Notes under the pieces: generated by a model
What the model was told of the DNA's origin: nothing
Database searches by the model: none
What the model saw: only the letters and a program-made list of their open reading frames with translations
Position numbers and translations under genes: made by a program
In this document: positions 62,180-64,000 of the stretch, piece after piece
How positions within the stretch are numbered: position 1 is the stretch's first letter
Layout of the letters: each line of letters starts with the position of its first letter
NCBI RefSeq assembly: GCF_051014685.1
Contig: NC_135053.1
Location: forward strand, 2,728,001 to 2,792,000
Direction: 5' to 3'
Source: Ptiloglossa arizonensis
Lineage: Eukaryota > Arthropoda > Insecta > Hymenoptera > Colletidae
DNA length: 64,000 nucleotides

Positions 62180-64000
62180 CGCTTGAGAAACTCTAAATTT
62201 TCGCAGTTCTGATGCTCGAAACGAATAACTAGAACGGCCTAGGGGAAAAGTACCCATACCGTTGTAATCGGGCGAGGTGATACTTTCAGATGTAACAGAA
62301 ATTTTGCGGATTGGTCAATCCGTTCGCGAGATATGGCAGTTTGGAGGTAAGAAACGCTTGAGAACCTCAAAATTTTCACAGTTCTGTTGCTCGAAACGAA
62401 TAACTAGAACGGCCTAGGGGAAAAGTACGCATACCGTTGTAATCGTTCGAGTTTCTACTTTCAGGTGCAACAGAAATTTCGCGGATTGGTCAATCGGTTC
62501 GCGAGAAATGGCAGTTTGGATGTAAGAAATGCTTCAGAAACTCAAAATTTTCACAGTTCTGATGCTCGAAACGAATAACTAGAACGGCCTAGGGGAAAAG
62601 TACGCATACCGTTGTAATCGTTCGAGTTTCTACTTTCAGATGCAACAGAAATTTCGCGGATTGGTCAATCGGTTCGCTAGAAATGGCAGTTTGGATGTAA
62701 GAAACGCTTGAGAAACTCAAAATTTTCGCAGTTCTGATGCTCGAAACGAATAACTAGAACGGCCTAGGGGAAAAGTACGCATACCGTTGTAATCGGGCGA
62801 GGTGATACTTTTAGATGTAACAGAAATTTTGCGGATTGGTCAATCCGTTCGCGAGATATGGCACTTTGGAGGTAAGAAACGCTTGAGAAACACAAAATTT
62901 TCACAGTTCTGATGCTCGAAACGAATAACTAGAACGGCCTAGGGGAATAGTACGCACACCGTTGTAATCGTTCGAGTTTCTACTTTCAGATGCAACAGAA
63001 ATTTCGCGGATTGGTCAAACGGTTCGCGAGAAATGGCAGTTTGGATGTAAGAAATGCTTGAGAAACTCAAAATTTTCGCAGTTCTGATGCTCGAAACGAA
63101 TAACTAGAACGGCCTAGGGGAAAAGTACGCATACCGTTGTAATCGGGCGAGTTTCTACTTTCAGATGCAACAGAAGTTTTGCGGATTGGTCAATCCGTTC
63201 GCGAGATATGGCAGTTTGGAGGTAAGAAACGCTTGAGAAACTCATAATTTTCGCAGATCTGATGCTCGAAACGAAGAACTAGAACGGCCTAGGGGAAAAG
63301 TACGCATACCGTTGTAATCGGGCGAGTTTCAACTTTCAGAGGCAACAGAAATTTTGCGGATTGGTCAAACGGTTCGCGAAAAATGGCAGTTTGGATGTAA
63401 GAAACGCTTGAGAAACTCAAAATTTTCGCAGTTCTGATGCTCGAAACGAATAACTAGAACGGCCTAGGGGAAAAGTACCCATACCGTTGTAATCGGGCGA
63501 GGTGATACTTTCAGATGTAACAGAAATTTTGCGGATTGGTCAATCCGTTCGCGAGATATGGCAGTTTGGAGGTAAGAAACGCTTGAGAAACTCAAAATTT
63601 TCACAGTTCTGTCGCTCGAAACGAATAACTAGAACGGCCTAGGGGAAAAGTACGCATACCGTTGTAATCGTTCGAGTTTCTACTTTCAGGTGCAACAGAA
63701 ATTTCGCGGATTGGTCAATCGGTTCGCGAGAAATGGCAGTTTGGATGTAAGAAATGCTTGAGAAACTCAAAATTTTCTCAGTTCTGATGCTCGAAACGAA
63801 TAACTAGACCGGCCTAGGGGAAAAGTACGCATACCGTTGTTATCGTTCGAGTTTCTACTTTCAGATGCAACAGAAATTTCGAGGATTGGTCAATCGGTTC
63901 GCGAGAAATGGCAGTTTGGATGTAAGAAATGCTTGAGAAACTCAAAATTTTCGCAGTTCTGATGCTCGAAACGAATAACTAGACCGGCCTAGGGGAAAAG
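62172..64000. repeat. At least 1.83-kb segment copied from 57,447-59,275, runs off the window
   Basis: Matches at an offset of 4,725 bases (27 monomers) from the rare ACTCTAAATTTTCGC variant (62,190 and 57,465) through GTACCCATACC (62,250 and 57,525; 63,475 and 58,750) and TAGACCGGCC (63,980 and 59,255) to the last base of the window. The true right end is outside the window. Confidence 0.87.

Larger units (their letters stand above)
1..64000. repeat. Continuous ~175-bp satellite DNA array (365 monomers plus a partial)
   Basis: The whole window is head-to-tail copies of one monomer in a single orientation. With offset 1 at ACTCAAAATTTTCGC, landmarks are CTCGAAACGAATAAC at offsets 26-40, a frequent AvrII site CCTAGG at 49-54, CCGTTGTAATCGGGCGAG at 70-87, CTACTTTCAG at 91-100, an NruI site TCGCGA at 135-140 in most monomers, and GGTAAGAAACGCTTGAG at 157-173. 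Phase tracking from base 1 to 63,940 gives exactly 365 monomers with a net gain of 64 bases, accounted for by thirteen five-base insertions and five single-base indels. Arrays this long and regular, with higher-order structure, are typical of centromeric or heterochromatic eukaryotic satellites. Location and function are inferred. I do not recognise the family or species. Confidence 0.97.

Noticed and set aside
1..64000. CRISPR array
   Set aside because: The whole unit is conserved; there are no unique spacers between short repeats, and no cas-like genes.
1..64000. tRNA, rRNA, telomere repeat or transposable element
   Set aside because: The monomer phase can be followed without a break from end to end, which leaves no room for inserted sequence. 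No such motifs were seen.

Overview
This window is one uninterrupted eukaryotic-type satellite DNA array. From base 1 to base 64,000 it is head-to-tail copies of a ~175-bp monomer, always in the same orientation. Setting the start at ACTCAAAATTTTCGC (base 1), I count 365 complete monomers up to base 63,939 and a 61-base partial at the end. Net lengths fit 347 monomers of exactly 175 bp, 13 of 180 bp, two of 176 bp and three of 174 bp. I see no convincing protein gene, RNA gene, transposon, CRISPR array, promoter or unique sequence. The open reading frames on both strands are by-products of the repeat. Scale and organisation point to a centromeric or heterochromatic block of a eukaryotic chromosome. 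I do not recognise the monomer and cannot name the organism. The monomer is ~44% G+C and has more CpG than expected (about 13 per monomer against about 8 by composition), which argues against long-term heavy CpG methylation.

Layout by subfamily and higher-order repeat (HOR). Region A (1-4,900): mixed monomers, then a 6-mer followed by two 5-mers (1,926-4,725). Region B (4,901-11,535): a 17-monomer HOR of 2,975 bp, two full copies plus a partial third. Region C (11,536-24,846): a mosaic built from about ten recognisable monomer types whose order (P-Q-R-S-T, then U-V-W-X) recurs with insertions and deletions. Region D (24,847-28,272): a 10-monomer, 1,755-bp HOR present almost twice; it contains the switch from the left-hand to the right-hand monomer subfamily. 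Region E (28,254-35,213): a 15-monomer, 2,640-bp HOR, 2.64 copies, with no difference that I could find between copies. Region F (35,214-46,290): right-hand subfamily with a 6-mer dimer (41,642-43,811) and shorter displaced duplications. Region G0 (46,291-48,120): divergent monomers with no long duplicate seen. Region G (48,121-64,000): a cascade of overlapping 1.2-2.7 kb segmental duplications that runs off the end of the window.

The content is not genes working together but a record of array evolution: unequal exchange in register, local amplification, loss of whole monomers and patchy sequence conversion. The best points for a second look are the apparently perfect 2,640-bp HOR (recent amplification or an assembly artefact), the crossover junctions that can be mapped inside monomers, a five-base insertion variant confined to 25.9-41.3 kb, the CpG excess, and a splice-acceptor-like and splice-donor-like pair that frames a 57-base segment in most monomers.
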